Shown here one piece after another: positions 1 through 12,329 of a stretch of 64,000 nt of DNA; positions within the stretch are counted from its first letter, which is position 1; each line of letters begins with the position of its first letter. The notes beneath the pieces were generated by a model. The model made no database searches and had not been told where the DNA came from. It saw only the letters and a list, made by a program, of their open reading frames with translations. The translations under genes and the position numbers were made by a program. Location of the stretch: assembly GCA_026119855.1 (NCBI GenBank), contig JAOWBW010000038.1, forward strand, positions 2,221,824-2,285,823, written 5' to 3'. Source of the DNA: Campanula takesimana (taxonomy: Eukaryota; Streptophyta; Magnoliopsida; Asterales; Campanulaceae).

Positions 1-61
1 CTACTTGTAAAGTTGATTGTATGAAAGTGTAAAATTGAACTTTAAATGGGGTTAATTAATA

Positions 62-326
62 CTCCATCCGTTTCGTAATACTTGACACGTTTTAACTTTT
101 TCACTTAGATTAAGAAAAGCAATTATTACATGTATAAAAGACTCAAACACCCCTATAACAATTCATTTACCTAGGTAATTAAATGTATTTACAAAGGGTG
201 TATTAATTATTAAATAATGGTATAATTGGTAAGTAATGGTAAGAGTTCCTAGATAATTGAAAAGTGTCAAATATTTTGGAACAAAATTGAACACTTAAAA
301 CGACATGTTTTGCTAAACGGAGGGAG
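62..326. mobile_element. Stowaway-type MITE
   Basis: About 265 bp bounded by CTCCATCCGTTTCG on the left and the inverse AACGGAGGGAG on the right, flanked by TA on both sides as expected for Tc1/mariner-derived Stowaway elements. It has no coding capacity. It lies about 150 bp upstream of the probable LOG promoter. Confidence 0.75.
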
Positions 327-484
327 TAAAGAGAATCATAAAAGAATATCATTAGTCCTATTACTCCCATCTATTAGGAAAACAAAGAAAAAAGAATTAG
401 AAATTCCTTCAAATGGGGTTAATTAATAAAGAGACAAGGAAATGTGCTCCACAGTTGCTAGCTTAGGAGTAGGGGAATGCAAGT

Positions 485-508
485 CACGTGCCGTGTCCCT
501 TATAAATA
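485..508 (+). promoter_or_regulatory. Probable LOG core promoter: G-box and TATA box
   Basis: A palindromic G-box CACGTG (485-490) lies just upstream of a TATA box, TATAAATA (501-508). This predicts transcription starting near 530-540 and a 5' leader of about 280 bases, with (CA)n and AT-rich stretches, before the LOG start codon at 815. G-boxes bind bZIP and bHLH factors. The assignment rests on position and motif only. Confidence 0.5.
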
Positions 509-814
509 CCACGCATGGTTAAGGTTGCACTAAGGAGAAAGAGTGGTCAAGCAAGAGTACCATTTCTCATTTCCACACACACACACACATTTTCCCCTAC
601 TAAAACATTGTATTATACAGTAACACACCTAAAACTATATACATATATCTAGTTATATGTATATAAATGACATTTAAAAAGTGTATATATATATACACAA
701 GGGTAGGAGAGGAGATTCTAATTTTCTTTCAAAACTAGGCTAAAAAATTTTCTTATTTGTTGGCAAGGAAAAGGGGAAGGAGATAGAAACAAAGAAGAGA
801 GTTAGAGAGAGAAA

Positions 815-3708
815 ATGGAGAGAGAAAGTGAAATGAAGCAATCAAGGTTCAAGAGGATTTGTGTTTTCTGTGGAAGTAGTCAAGGCAAGAAGAGCAGCTA
901 TCAAGATGCTGCTATTGAGCTTGGCAATGAATTGGTACCTTCTTTCTTTCTTTCTTTCTTTCTTGCAACCTAATAAAAATGGTCTCTTTTTTTGGTCTAT
1001 GTTTTGTTACTTGGGACTATTTTCTTATGAAATGAGGGGTTTTTTTGGCATGTAGATTTTGTTTTTGGTTGTTTATTGCACTGTTATTGGTTTGATTTTA
1101 GATGGGTTTTGTTTGAAATCAGTTAAGAGTTTGTTTTCAAGAAAGAATTTTGGGGTTTGGGGTTTTTCAGCAAAGCCTAGTTATCATATTCATGTCCTTA
1201 TGCTCTGTTATTAAACACACACACACACACACAATCATATGCACAGATAAACACAGAGTTATACCTAGTTTCATCCTTGTAAAGATAAAGGGCACCTGCA
1301 AAAATGTACTATCAGAGTACTACACTTGTCTTGAATGTGTTCCAAGAATCCATTTTTCATACCCTTTTGGCATTTCAATCTTGAATAATGTGGATAAGTT
1401 CTAAAATATTGTTTGGGAAGATGTTCTTTTGGAATGTAATAACATTTATAGTTTAAATCAGTTAACATCTTCAAAATGAATCAATACAAGTTGATAAAAG
1501 GGTACTAAATCTTTTTGTGCTAATTTTGCTCTGTTTTTTTATTTCTTGAAGGTGTCAAGAAACATTGATTTGGTGTATGGAGGGGGTAGCATTGGGCTAA
1601 TGGGCTTGGTTTCACAAGCTGTTCATGATGGTGGCCGCCATGTCATTGGGTTAGAACCTCTTAATTTCCTTATTTTAGGTTTTGTTTAATAATTTATCCT
1701 CAAAACACTCCAAAAAGAAACATTAAAAAAAACAGAGGATTGTTAATTAACAAAATCAATGTCTTGTGTTCTCTTGCCTTTCCATTCTCTCTTAAAATCT
1801 AAATTTTGTCATGTTATTGTCTCCCCTCCCCCTTCTTTCTCTCTGCAGGGTTATTCCCAAGACGCTCATGCCTCGAGAGGTATGTCTCCTTTGCCCACCT
1901 AAAAGTCTTAAGCCTTTTCCTCATTAAACAAACAAACCACCCTATATTTCTCCATGTTAAAATCCATTTTCTTAAATTTTTGTGTTTAAATATTAATTAT
2001 TGAATTAATTAATGCTTTGTTTAAGTTACTGAAATGGGGTTTTTTTTTTTCTTTTTTTCATTTTTTCATTTTTGGCTTGTGTGTGAGTGTGTTGTTCTTG
2101 AACTTGAACCCTTAGTTTCTTGATGGTCCTTGTTTACTGTTGCCTTATCCACAGTAGTCATCCACTTGGGGGTTTGTAGCTGCCAATTTCTACTACTACT
2201 TGTTGTAGAGATATACTCCCTCCGTCCTAAAATGAAATTCACGTTTGACTATTCAAACTTTTTAAAAATATGAACACTTGCTTCACTAGCCATGTTAGCC
2301 ACGTTGTGTTTATGCACATTTAAGCTTAAAATATAGAAATGAGAAGAACTTTTTGGGATAAATGAAAAATGACAAATGAGAATATCATTTCGGGAAAGAG
2401 AGAGTATTTATTCTTCAAAAATGGTTTCTTTGATGTTTACCTTTTATGTGTAATCCTTTTCCTGATCTGCTCACCCTCTGTATTTGTTACTCCCTCTTTC
2501 TGCTTTTTCTTTCTTGGCTTCTTCTGTATTTTCAAATCCCAATCACACACACACACACACACACATTGTTTGGTGGTTGTGTGTGTATACATGTAGCTCT
2601 GGGGATGCTCACTCTGAATATAATTGGATTATAGTCCACCCCCTCCTGCAACTCTCATCATTGCTTTCTGCACAACACTCCATCCAAACCTTCTCTCTCT
2701 CTCTCCAATTTTTTTGGTTTAATGAATTAATGTTGAAATTTTATTTATTGGGTTTTGTGCAAATTGCCTTTTTGCAGTTAACTGGGGAAACAGTAGGGGA
2801 GGTGAAGGCAGTTGCAGACATGCACCAAAGGAAAGCTGAGATGGCTAAGCACTCTGATGCTTTTATTGCTTTACCAGGTTTGTATAAGCTAACCCCCACC
2901 CCCACCCCCACCCTGCCCTAAAGTTTAGTTTCTTGATCTTTCACTAAACTTCTTATGGCAATTCAAGCATTGATTCAGTTTTCAGGTGCTTTATTTTATC
3001 TAATTCCAGCATTCTGACTTGATCATACCCATATTTTTTGGCATTGACTTTTGTATAAAACACTGCAGTCCAACTGTTTGATAAAAGTCTTGAACAAGCT
3101 GCAGAAAGTTTTTTTCTTTTGCAAAATACTCTTATTTGATATGCACTGATCATTAGGAACTGTTCATCGCATTAGTATAAATACTAGTATTCTATTATAG
3201 TTTAAGTAGCATGAAACGGAATCACAATTGTCGCGTACCACACAAGCAATTAATTACGATAGTAGTTTGTTGCTTGTTAGAGTTGCTAATTAAGAAAAGT
3301 AAATTGGTTTTTTATAGAAAAGGGAACTAAGAAAATAATTGATCTTGACTTTGTCTGCTTTAGGGGGAACTGGGGTAGGCTTAGATGCATAATTTCAAAG
3401 CATGAATACGACTATCCATGCATAATGTACAATTGTTTTAATCAATACTTAGCCTAAGCATGACAAGTCTAATTTTATTTGACAATGGCATTACCTTGAT
3501 CCAAAGCTTATTTATTATAATGGTGATAGTGATACTGTGATAATACTATGAAAACAACTGATGATGAAGGTCAAATGGTCAAAAATTGTGACCTTTCTTT
3601 CTCTCGCACAAACCCCAAGATTCATGATTAAAGATCAGATCTTTTAGAGCAAGAGTAGTGGGAAACCAAATTTGACACTCCCTTTCTATTCTTCCTCATC
3701 TCCCCCCT

Positions 3709-3758
<50 letters not shown>

Positions 3759-5249
3759 GATAACAAAACAACACATCAAATTCCCAGATTTACCTGTCTA
3801 TGAATTTGAGAGGGTGGTTCATAGACCCTAGGATCATGGGGGCGCAAGCACCAACACCTAAGTCATTAAAAAAACACCACCACATCAAATTGGCACCCAA
3901 TTGCTATTAGCTCCAACCCATCAACATCTTGCACTGAAAATTAGAGTTGTCTGATTAGAAGAGCAAGCTTTATTTGTGTGGTTCTATTGTTTTGGTTTGT
4001 TTCCTTTTGTTCAGAATTGCTTATCTTCTGATGCTTCTCTGCTGTTCTTTACTTTGCTCACCATTAATGGCAAAATATGTACAATGACACTTCCTTACAC
4101 TAGTTTTTCTGGCAGAAATCATGTCACTCCTTCCAAGGATTTCTCATCCACTTTGGATTTACAGCAATCACTTTTACCATTTATGGTTACATTTTAATGT
4201 GTCTCTCAATAGGGCCAAGAAGTAAAAATTAATAAAAGAAACAAAAATAAATAAATGCTGAAGAAAAGTTTAAAAAAGTGGTAAAGGGTTCTACATTCAT
4301 CCATGGACTCCATGAAATTATTATACTTATTCCAAAAGATAGCATGAGAGACATTATGACCTGAATTTCCTGCCATGCCAGAAGATTATGCCTCTGATAT
4401 AGGAGTGTGTGTGTATATATATATATCAACCAATAGCATCAATAAATATTTCTGTTTTCTGTAAAAATGATACAAGAGGAGACTCAAGCCACCTTGTCAA
4501 AGAAATTTTGACCATCTAGTAAGAATAAAAAAATGGCAGCATGGCCTCCCGGTATGCATGGGGGCAAGGGAAAGGCCGGGCCCACATGATGGATTGTAAT
4601 TTTGATGTATTACATTTTTATGGGTTTTATAAAGTGAAATCTTGGGCTTTTTTTTTTTTTTTTTTTTTTTTGAAAACTGAAGTTAGGGGTAAAGAATCTG
4701 ATGTAAGTGGTTAATGCAGGTGGTTATGGCACCCTTGAGGAGCTTCTTGAAGTGATAACCTGGGCTCAACTAGGCATTCACGATAAGCCTGTAAGAATTA
4801 CCGTGGTGTATTTTTGAAGTATTTTAACTGAAAATCAACTTCTGATCTAATTTAAATTGAACATGAACAGGTTGGGTTGCTAAATGTGGATGGGTACTAC
4901 AACTCATTACTGTCGTTTATCGACAAAGCTGTCGAAGAAGGCTTCATTTGCCCAAATGCACGTCACATCATCGTTTCTGCCCCAACAGCAAAGGTCCTTG
5001 TCAAGAAATTGGAGGTAAACATAGTATACATATATATACATATATACACATACAAATATATATTAAAAAACAAAGTATACCGTGTTTCATATCAAGTAAT
5101 CATATGAGTTACCAAAAGTTAAGGATTCCCTATTGACATTTATTAATATGTCATTGTAGGAATATGTTCCTTGCCATGAAAGAGTTGCTTCGAAGATGAG
5201 CTGGGAGATGGAGCAGCTCGGCTACACGCACTACGAAATCTCTAGATGA
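815..5249 (+). CDS. LOG: Cytokinin riboside 5'-monophosphate phosphoribohydrolase (LONELY GUY family)
   Basis: LOG enzymes release active free-base cytokinin directly from the riboside monophosphate. Seven exons join in frame with GT/AG borders: 815-934, 1552-1649, 1849-1879, 2778-2877, 4720-4790, 4871-5014 and 5160-5249, giving 217 residues, the usual family length. The N-terminal Rossmann region has ICVFCGSS and GGGSIGLMG (about residues 50-58), followed by MPRE (80-83). The diagnostic PGGYGTLEE motif (116-124) is rebuilt across the exon 4/5 junction. No signal peptide or membrane segment is seen, consistent with a soluble protein. The first ATG is taken because conserved sequence begins about 15 residues later. 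Intron 4 is 1.8 kb and carries poly-C, (CT)n and poly-T tracts; intron 3 carries a Stowaway MITE. The reading frame is intact. Which LOG paralogue it is cannot be settled without a tree. Confidence 0.95.
2216..2404. mobile_element. Stowaway-type MITE in LOG intron 3
   Basis: Begins CTCCCTCCGTCC after TA and ends in a decayed inverse terminus (GGGAAAGAGAGAG) before TA. It is wholly intronic, so the LOG coding frame is unaffected. Confidence 0.6.
3714..3754. repeat. (CT)n microsatellite in LOG intron 4
   Basis: About 20 uninterrupted CT repeats within the longest LOG intron. Other short simple repeats in the gene are (CA)n near 1214 and 2545 and a poly-T run near 4650. Confidence 0.9.
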
Positions 5250-5612
5250 AAATGGAGAAGAACTCGTTCCTTATTAGACGACGGAAATTGGCAGATAACG
5301 AAAGGAACTAACATGATCAAGGTTTTAGATTTTTGCTGGTGAAGGGAATTTTCTTTCCTCCTCTTTTTTGTAAATTATTGATGCAAAATGACCTCAATAT
5401 GTGAAACAACTGAAAAAAATTCACTAATTCCCTTCACCTCTGAAACTTTTCTGTTTATTTTACAAGTTGTAATTAGTACTAGTGGCATATGAATATCTCA
5501 TGTTTAGTGGTTAACTAATTAGCTAAAGTTATGTTATCTCTATTGCTCTTCCCTTTTGGAATCAACGAGTACTTTTTCTCATCTATATGTTTCAAAGTGA
5601 ATATTCGTTTTT

Positions 5613-5770
5613 TTAGCATTATCACTTCAAGAACAAATGAGGTGGCGATATTGTATTAGTTGCGCCGATAGTGGGCCCGCCACATTCTAATGAAAAACAC
5701 CAATAACATCGTTACACTTTGGATTTTGTGAGTAAGTTTTTGTGATTTTTTTGTGCCCCTAGTATTATTC
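5613..5770. mobile_element. Foldback MITE, family ending in GTGCCCCTAGTATT
   Basis: One of four related short elements in the window (also 12152-12329, 19341-19505 and 36201-36372). Shared features are ends resembling AATGCTAGGGGTACAAA and an interior with a GTGGCGATAT-type block, a GGACCC-type block and GATTTTGTGAG. No coding capacity. Superfamily not determined. Confidence 0.55.
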
Positions 5771-5800
5771 TATTATCAAACTTTAGAGAGGATCAACTGA

Positions 5801-6102
5801 GTTCAGATCTCCTGTACCACTCTGTGTGTCATTTTCTATACCACAAATAATCCAACAGCTTATAATTATTAGAATTGATATTATCCAAACATATAAACGG
5901 TTAGATTATAAGTGGCGCAGGGAGTGGCACATAAAGTGATACAGAGATCTCAACTCGGATCAACTACTCCTTTAATTTCGCGTCCAGATCTCCTGTGCCC
6001 CTCCCTGTGCCCCTCTAATCTCAACCGTTTATGTTGATATTATCCAAGCATGTAAACGGTCCAGATTAGAGTGGCACAAGGAGGGGCACAGGAGATCTGG
6101 AC
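5801..6102. repeat. Two adjacent copies of a short palindromic element
   Basis: Copy b (5982-6102) has a perfect 22-bp terminal inverted repeat starting GTCCAGATCTCCTGTGCC. Copy a (5801-5954) is a diverged relative with the same AGATCTCCTGT ends and the same ATATTATCCAAACAT-like core. They probably represent a small non-autonomous DNA transposon inserted twice. The rest of the 5250-6440 interval is LOG 3' flank with no recognisable gene. Confidence 0.6.
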
Positions 6103-6440
6103 TCTTTAATTTCACTACCTTGAACTTGTTCTAGCTTTGTATTCAATGGAACATTAACTAGCCGTGTTCAAGAAAGAGATGTTTTTAATTCTAACCTCAT
6201 ATTACTTGTCATATTGATGTTGAAGGGTTTAAATGACCCTTGGATACTCTAAGAGGAATATGAATTGTTGTACATATGAAAACAAATTGTGAACTTTTAT
6301 TGTACATCAACCCATCAAGAAAAAGGGTATATTTGACAAATTTCACTATCGTATGTTTTCATCTTACTGTTCCCTTTTGTTAATCACGTTTAAATTAAAT
6401 GACTGTTTTACCCTTCAATTTTTGAAGTATAATCCAAGTA

Positions 6441-6744
6441 CTCCCTCTAGCCACAAATATAAGAAAAAAAAAATAGTTTTTTTTTAACCTTAAATATAAG
6501 CAAATTTTCTTAGTTTCAATACTCATTAAATGCAATTGTGTTTAATACTATTTTACCAAGAATACCCCTAATTAATTACAATTTTCAAATACAAGTGCAC
6601 ATTTATTACACGTTTAATCTAAGGATATATTAGTAGTTTAACATGTTTTTGTTATAAAATCAAGACAATCAGCTAACTTTAACTACTTTCTTAATAAGCG
6701 TATTTTTTTTTATTTTTTTTTGTTTATATTTGTGGCAGCAGGAG
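6441..6744. mobile_element. Stowaway-like MITE
   Basis: Left end CTCCCTCTAGCCACAAATAT after TA, right end roughly inverse (ATATTTGTGGCAGCAGGAGG). It is AT-rich and non-coding. Confidence 0.6.
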
Positions 6745-6889
6745 GAAGTCTTTAGGCTTTGTAGTGAGGAGTTAGTAAGGGTAAAATAGTCATTTACCTT
6801 GATGGAGCAGTGAAATTTGTCCAAATTTCAAGAGTGGAAACTGAAACTAACCGTCAAGAAGAAAAAAGATACCAACAAGCACTTAGATC

Positions 6890-7060
6890 ACTTAGTAAAG
6901 GGGTATTCTAGCTTAACCAGCGGTCTCGAGTTCGAATCCTGAAAATGCAGCAGTATTAAATACTTGTTGGGAGAGCTTTGCAGCCCTTGTGATCCTTATT
7001 AAGGAAGGAGGGAAAACAGGGCCCAAGTATGTAGTAGACATGTTTATACCAATTTTTGGG
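6890..7060 (+). repeat. Possible tRNA-derived SINE remnant
   Basis: A TAGCTTAACCAGCGG stretch followed by GAGTTCGAATCC resembles the A and B boxes of an internal Pol III promoter. The block cannot fold as a full tRNA, and no tail or target duplication was seen. Weak call. Confidence 0.3.
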
Positions 7061-7272
7061 TCCCTCTTGCTCTTTGTGTTCTGCCGTTAAGGTTTGAACA
7101 ACAGACAGCAATTTTTGTTTGATTTAACCGACGACATTTAACGGCCCGGGGCCCAATTTATGTTTTCCTTGGAATTGTTGGGTTGATAGGGAATTAGCAG
7201 CCCAATTTGTGGGCCTATTAATATTTGCTAATCAAAATTTGACACGTGTCAAAGAAATTGGTGATGGTATAA

Positions 7273-8029
7273 GACCATGTACAGTGGTTCAACACCATTT
7301 TCCCATTCAACACTCACTTTATCACTCCACCTCATCTTCTCTCTCTTCCAACTAATCCATTCAACACTCATTCAACTTTTAACCCTACAATGGTTCGTTT
7401 AATCCCTCATTCAACACTTTTCTCACTCATCATCATATACCCCACTACTTTAAATTTAATTTATATTCTTTATTTTTATGATTAGTGAAAATAATAATAA
7501 TAATTTAAAAAACGGAAACTTAATAATTTTTTATAATTTCAATAAAATAATAATAATTAAAAAAACGAAAATTTAATTATTTTTCTTATAATTGCAATAA
7601 AATAATAATAATAATTAAAAAATGAAAAGTTAATTATTTTTTTATAATTGCAATAAAATAATAATAATAAAAAAAATGAAGAACTTAAAAAAAATGTTGA
7701 GGACGCATTTAATAGAAAAAAAGTAAAAGTCAGTGTAGGTCACCAGCACAAACCAAAAAAAAGGGGGCACCAGCACAAACCAAAAAATAAAAGGCGTGTG
7801 GTTCTGGCGACGCACGTCTCCGGGCGCGTGGGGAACAAACACGATGTTTGTCCAATCCTGGCGTGCCATGTGGCGTCCTTATCTGACAATTCTGCCATTC
7901 ACGAGTGTTGATTGTGTTCAACGAATTTGCAAAATCAGCCCCCATTCAACACACCATGCAATGGATTAAACTCCCATTTTGTGTGAATAGCCTATTCAAC
8001 ACCCAAATAATTTGCCATTGTAAATGGTC
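7273..8029. mobile_element. Non-autonomous PIF/Harbinger-like element
   Basis: A 757-bp element with inverted ends GACCATGTACAGTGG and CCATTGTAAATGGTC, flanked by TAA on both sides (7270-7272 and 8030-8032), the 3-bp duplication typical of PIF/Harbinger. The interior holds repeated CATTCAACAC blocks, three AT-rich repeats near 7480-7680, and a GC-richer segment near 7790-7870. The small ORFs inside show no transposase similarity. Confidence 0.7.
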
Positions 8030-8807
8030 TAACAAAAGAGATTTTGCATTCGGAACTCTAAACGCATGGGCTTGTTTGCGACCTTTTTGATTCGGAGCGG
8101 CTGCACTGAAATACTCTTCCTGTCTATCCCGAAAAATTGATCTACTCCCGTCCCTCCGTCCCATTTATATCGATTGCGTTTAACTTTTTTGTTCAACAGA
8201 ATTAAATTTTAATCAATTATTAAACATAATATAATCATCTTATTTAAATGCTCAAGATACTGCTTTCAGAACCAAGTTAATATATTTTGACTGCACAGCT
8301 AAAATAAATAAGAATATACGCCCACATTACAACTACTCTCACTAGCGTCACAATAACTGATGCAGCGGTTCCAGATTCATAAAAATAAATGCTTATTTGC
8401 TAGATTTAAGAATGTTGTAACCAAACACATCAAACTAAAAGACACTTTCATCTATGAACCTCATTTTACTGGTTGTGTATTAATTTTTTTAAGGCAATAT
8501 AATAGCTAATAATGGGACCTAGCTTGACAAATTAAGAGTTCATCACTTCATTGTAGTGTTATAATGTGTACACCTCGGTTTTTTTTTTTTTAATCAAGAA
8601 TGACCCAATGGCAATATCGGTGGTTGTCAAGTCAAATCGTTTTATTTGTGGTTAGTAACTAAAATGTGAATGATAGGACCACAAAAAGAATGTTTTGCTC
8701 CATAAAATGAAATGATATGAGGAAAATTGGTTGGTTTCAACAATTTTCAACCATTTTATTTATTTATTTATTTGAAAGAACAATTTTCTACCGTTGTTAG
8801 TTGCTAT

Positions 8808-9464
8808 TAGGGGTGTAAATGGTTCGGTTTGGTTCGGTCTCGGCTAATTTAGAGCCCGAACCGCTAGTCATCGGTTTGAGAAAATCCCAGACCGAACCGA
8901 ACCATGAAATTTTCCAAACCGAACTGAACCGAACCGCCATGGTTCGGTCTAGACTACGGTTTGATTTTGCGGTTCAAACCACGGTTCAGACCATGATGTT
9001 GGCGTGGTTCAGACCATATTCTAAAAACCAGCAATGCTGCATTTCGGTTTGTCACCGACATAAAATTTTAAAGAACAACATAATATGAAGACTAAGAGGT
9101 TTTGAAGTGAATTGGAAATCAAGGAGGTAAAAAGAACTGAAACAAAGAGTATTACTAGTCACTAGAGTTCATGGGATCAGGTACATGTGAACCTTAAACT
9201 GGGGTTAAGTTTTGATTTCATATTTGGTTCTTGCTTTCGATATTATGGTTCTGTTTCAGAGTATTAAATTGTGGTTCGGTTCGGAACGGTTTGGTTTGGT
9301 TCGGTTTGGTTAAAGAGGTCAGACCGTAAACCAAACCAAACCACGTGGTTTGTCAATTTTTGAAACCGAACCGAACCATTCATACTTAAAAACCGAACTA
9401 AACCGCATGGTTTGGTTCGGCTTGGTCTCGAACCACGGTTTAGACCAAACCACTGACACCCCTA
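8808..9464. mobile_element. Non-autonomous hAT-like element with 8-bp target duplication
   Basis: Ends TAGGGGTG and CACCCCTA are exact inverses and are flanked by identical 8-bp copies of GTTGCTAT (8800-8807 and 9465-9472), the hAT signature. Both terminal regions are packed with GGTTCGG/CCGAACC repeats in both orientations, as expected of subterminal transposase-binding arrays. No transposase ORF. Confidence 0.85.
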
Positions 9465-9524
9465 GTTGCTATCAATGTGTCACTTGGTAATAATTCAAAT
9501 GAGAATTCTATCACGTATAGCTTA

Positions 9525-9807
9525 CTCCCTCCGTCCCAGCACAAATAGAACTCATTTCCCTTTTAGGCCGTCCCAAAACAATTGAGACTGTTTAAAATAG
9601 AAATGTTTTAAGATATTTATATTCAACCAACCCCACCATTTAACCCACTCATTATCTCTCTTTATTTTTCACCACTCATTTTATTCAACAAACACTACTA
9701 TTTACCCCACTCATTCTCTCTCTTTATTTTCTACCACACATTCACTATTTTTCTCTTAATTATTGTGCCCACTCCTCTAGTCGTACTTGTGCTTGGGACG
9801 GAGGGAG
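9525..9807. mobile_element. Stowaway-type MITE
   Basis: 283 bp, CTCCCTCCGTCCCAGC to its inverse GCTTGGGACGGAGGGAG, flanked by TA. Well-preserved termini suggest recent activity. Confidence 0.85.
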
Positions 9808-9964
9808 TATGCAATAGTGAAGTAAGTGCATACTCAGATGGCTACATGTACACACTTTTCACTTTAATTCGCTCCCATTTTATAATTAATCTCACATTTG
9901 TCATTTTGATTTGTATATTATTGGTATTATATGAATATTATACTAAACATATTATTTAAAAGAG

Positions 9965-10620
9965 TTGGTCTCCTGTAAAACGCGTTTTTCCTAGTGGTTA
10001 GGAAAAACGTGTTTTTAAAAATCGTCTGGCACTTATTAACACACTCCCTGGACATTCGTAACACAGAAACTGGTCATCCTAAACATTGTTACTGGCTATC
10101 TATTAGCACTTCTGCTACTCTAAAAAAAAGTCAGAAAAAACCTTTTGGCTATCACTTTCAAAAGTTCTGGCTATCAATCTCATATCCATAAGGCTTTATA
10201 TTTATATCCAAAAGGATTTATATTGATATCCAGAACCCTTCTGACTATCACTTTCAAAGGTTCTAGCTATCAATCTCATATCCAGAAGGCTTTATATTAA
10301 CATCCAGAACCGTTTGAGAAGTTTTGACTATTTACAAAAATGTCACCGCACGTTTTTTTAAAACACGTCTGGCTATCACTTTCACAGTTTCTGGATATCA
10401 ATCTCATATCCAGAAGGCACTATATCGATATCTAGAACCGTTGAGAAGTTCCAACTATTTACAAAAATACCACCGCTCGTTTTTTAAAAACACGTTTTTC
10501 ATAAGCATTTCATAAAACGCGTTTTACGCAAGATTTTGGCTATTTAAAAACACCACACTTATTTTGAGAGGAAAAAAAAATTCGGCACTTTTATAGGATT
10601 GAGGGTAGTTATGTTTTTTA
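9965..10620. repeat. Imperfect tandem repeats with TCTGGCTATC modules
   Basis: Three to four diverged modules of roughly 100-170 bp share TCTGGCTATCACTTTCA, ATCAATCTCATATCCAGAAG and ATTTACAAAAATG blocks. AAACGCGTTTT-type sequence occurs near both ends (9979 and 10515). Probably the interior of an unclassified non-autonomous element; no gene seen. Confidence 0.5.
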
Positions 10621-10641
10621 TCTTTACAGGCTAAACTCTTA

Positions 10642-10897
10642 GGGCTCGTTTGGTAGCAAGACATGGATAAGCGTGATTATTTATTTGTGTACAAATAATC
10701 GGTGTATAAATAACACCACCCCTTTTTAAGGGATAAATAACAAGGGGATAAGCCTCTTATCGGCTCCAACCTTCTAATTAGTCCAAGATTTTAAATCCTA
10801 AACCTTCTAATTAGTCCAAGATTTTAAATCCTACCAAACAACCCTATCTCGTATTATTTATCTTATCCCGCCTTTTATCAGGTTACCAAACGACCCC
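10642..10897. mobile_element. Tourist-like MITE
   Basis: 256 bp with inverted ends GGGCTCGTTTGGTAGC and GGTTACCAAACGACCCC, flanked by TTA on both sides. The 3-bp duplication and ends fit PIF/Harbinger-derived Tourist MITEs. An internal direct repeat (AACCTTCTAATTAGTCCAAG) is seen near 10770 and 10801. Confidence 0.75.
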
Positions 10898-10939
10898 TTA
10901 GTGTAAGCCCAATTGAGAGTGCATGTATGAATGTACTCT

Positions 10940-12120
10940 TAGGGCTGGTAAAATTTATGAATTCGTACCAACCAACTCGTGTACCAACCATACCAATTAT
11001 GATTGGTACGACTAAATCGGTATACCGACATTGTTGGTAGGTACTACCGTACATATTATGTATAATTGGTTGGTACACGGTACTGATATTTGATGTTGGT
11101 TGGTATACCGACTACCAATTGCAATTTTTAATAATATTAAAAAAAATTATTATGTATTAAAAAAATTAAAGCATTCTTCTATATTCTATCCCTATTCTAT
11201 GCCCTAATTAATTCAGTCTCACGACTATTAATGTATTGGCATTATCATTTTGGGGGCAAAGGGTGTACATCAATTACAAGTGCAGGCTTCCTATGTTAAC
11301 GTATAGGTAGTATCATAAATTTATGTTGATGACGAACTTTAGTGAATATCCCATGAGCTGTTACATGTCGGTTATTCATGTCAATGGCATAGCTTATATT
11401 CAAGTGCATCTCTTATTGTAGCCAAAGAGGATAAGATAATATTAGTCAAATAGCTGTTACAATTATTACTACTACTTCTATCCCAAATTAATGACAAAAT
11501 AGTTATAAAATTTGCATTCATTTTAAGACAGATAGAGGTAGTATAATTTAAATTAAATTTTAATGGTCTTCCTCCTACATGAGACAGAGCAAGTTGAATG
11601 CACGATTTCTTTCCAGGATAATTTGTATGTTTATAAATATTTGGCTTTTCATATATGGGACCATTCAGTGGCTTGAATGAATAAATTTAACATGTCTTAA
11701 TAGAATAAATACAGTTACACTTCTCTATGAACAATTTGCCTATTGAAGAAGACTACTCTCAAGTGGTGTTTTTTGGTGTTTTTTTCTTGTGTTTAAACTT
11801 CAGAACCACTAGTAATATTGTGGTGAATTGTTATGATCAATTGGTGTCAACATGATACTCTTACCTTGTTGACTAGCTTTATGTCAATGTTGAATTAGGT
11901 AATGAATATGTTCTGTTTTGGACTCGTCGTTGATCTTTGTTTTACAGTCGTTTTTAAATTATATTCCACATTTGGTATAGGCTAGTGCCAACCGTACCAA
12001 CTAAGTTGGTATGCCGACTTAGTTGGTTGGTAATGGTATATATTTTTATGTACCAAGTTAAACTTGGTTGGTACATGGTACAAGCAAAATATAACTAGTA
12101 TACCTACCAATCCAGCCCTA
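10940..12120. mobile_element. Non-autonomous hAT-like element
   Basis: A 1.18-kb element with inverted ends TAGGGCTGG and CCAGCCCTA, flanked by TGTACTCT and TGTACTCC (8-bp target duplication with one mismatch). Both ends carry many TTGGTAC/GTACCAA motifs, a subterminal-repeat layout like that of the 8808-9464 element but with a different motif. No transposase ORF. Confidence 0.75.
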
Positions 12121-12151
12121 TGTACTCCCTAAAGCCTTAAAATAATGAAGA

Positions 12152-12329
12152 GAAATGCTATGGGTACAAATAAAGTCATTAAACTTTGCTCACAAAATAA
12201 AGTGGCGATATTTTATTGGTTGCATCGATAATGGACCCGACACACTCTAATTAAAAACACTAATGACATCATTACACCTAAGATTTTGTGAGTAAGTTTT
12301 TGTGACTTTTTTGTGCTCCAAGTATTATT
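12152..12329. mobile_element. Foldback MITE, AATGCTAGGGG family
   Basis: Starts AATGCTATGGGTACAAA, ends TTTTTGTGCTCCAAGTATT, and shares GTGGCGATATTTTATTGGTT and GATTTTGTGAGTAAG with the copy at 5613-5770. Confidence 0.55.

Noticed and set aside
4877..5107. Separate 76-codon gene
   Set aside because: It is LOG exon 6 read through its donor site into the intron.
6895..6970. Possible tRNA gene
   Set aside because: B-box-like GAGTTCGAATCC present, but no acceptor stem or anticodon arm could be paired; at most a SINE remnant.
10000..10530. Repeats reminiscent of a CRISPR-like spaced array
   Set aside because: Units are diverged, unequal and in a plant nuclear genome; better explained as transposon-internal repeats.
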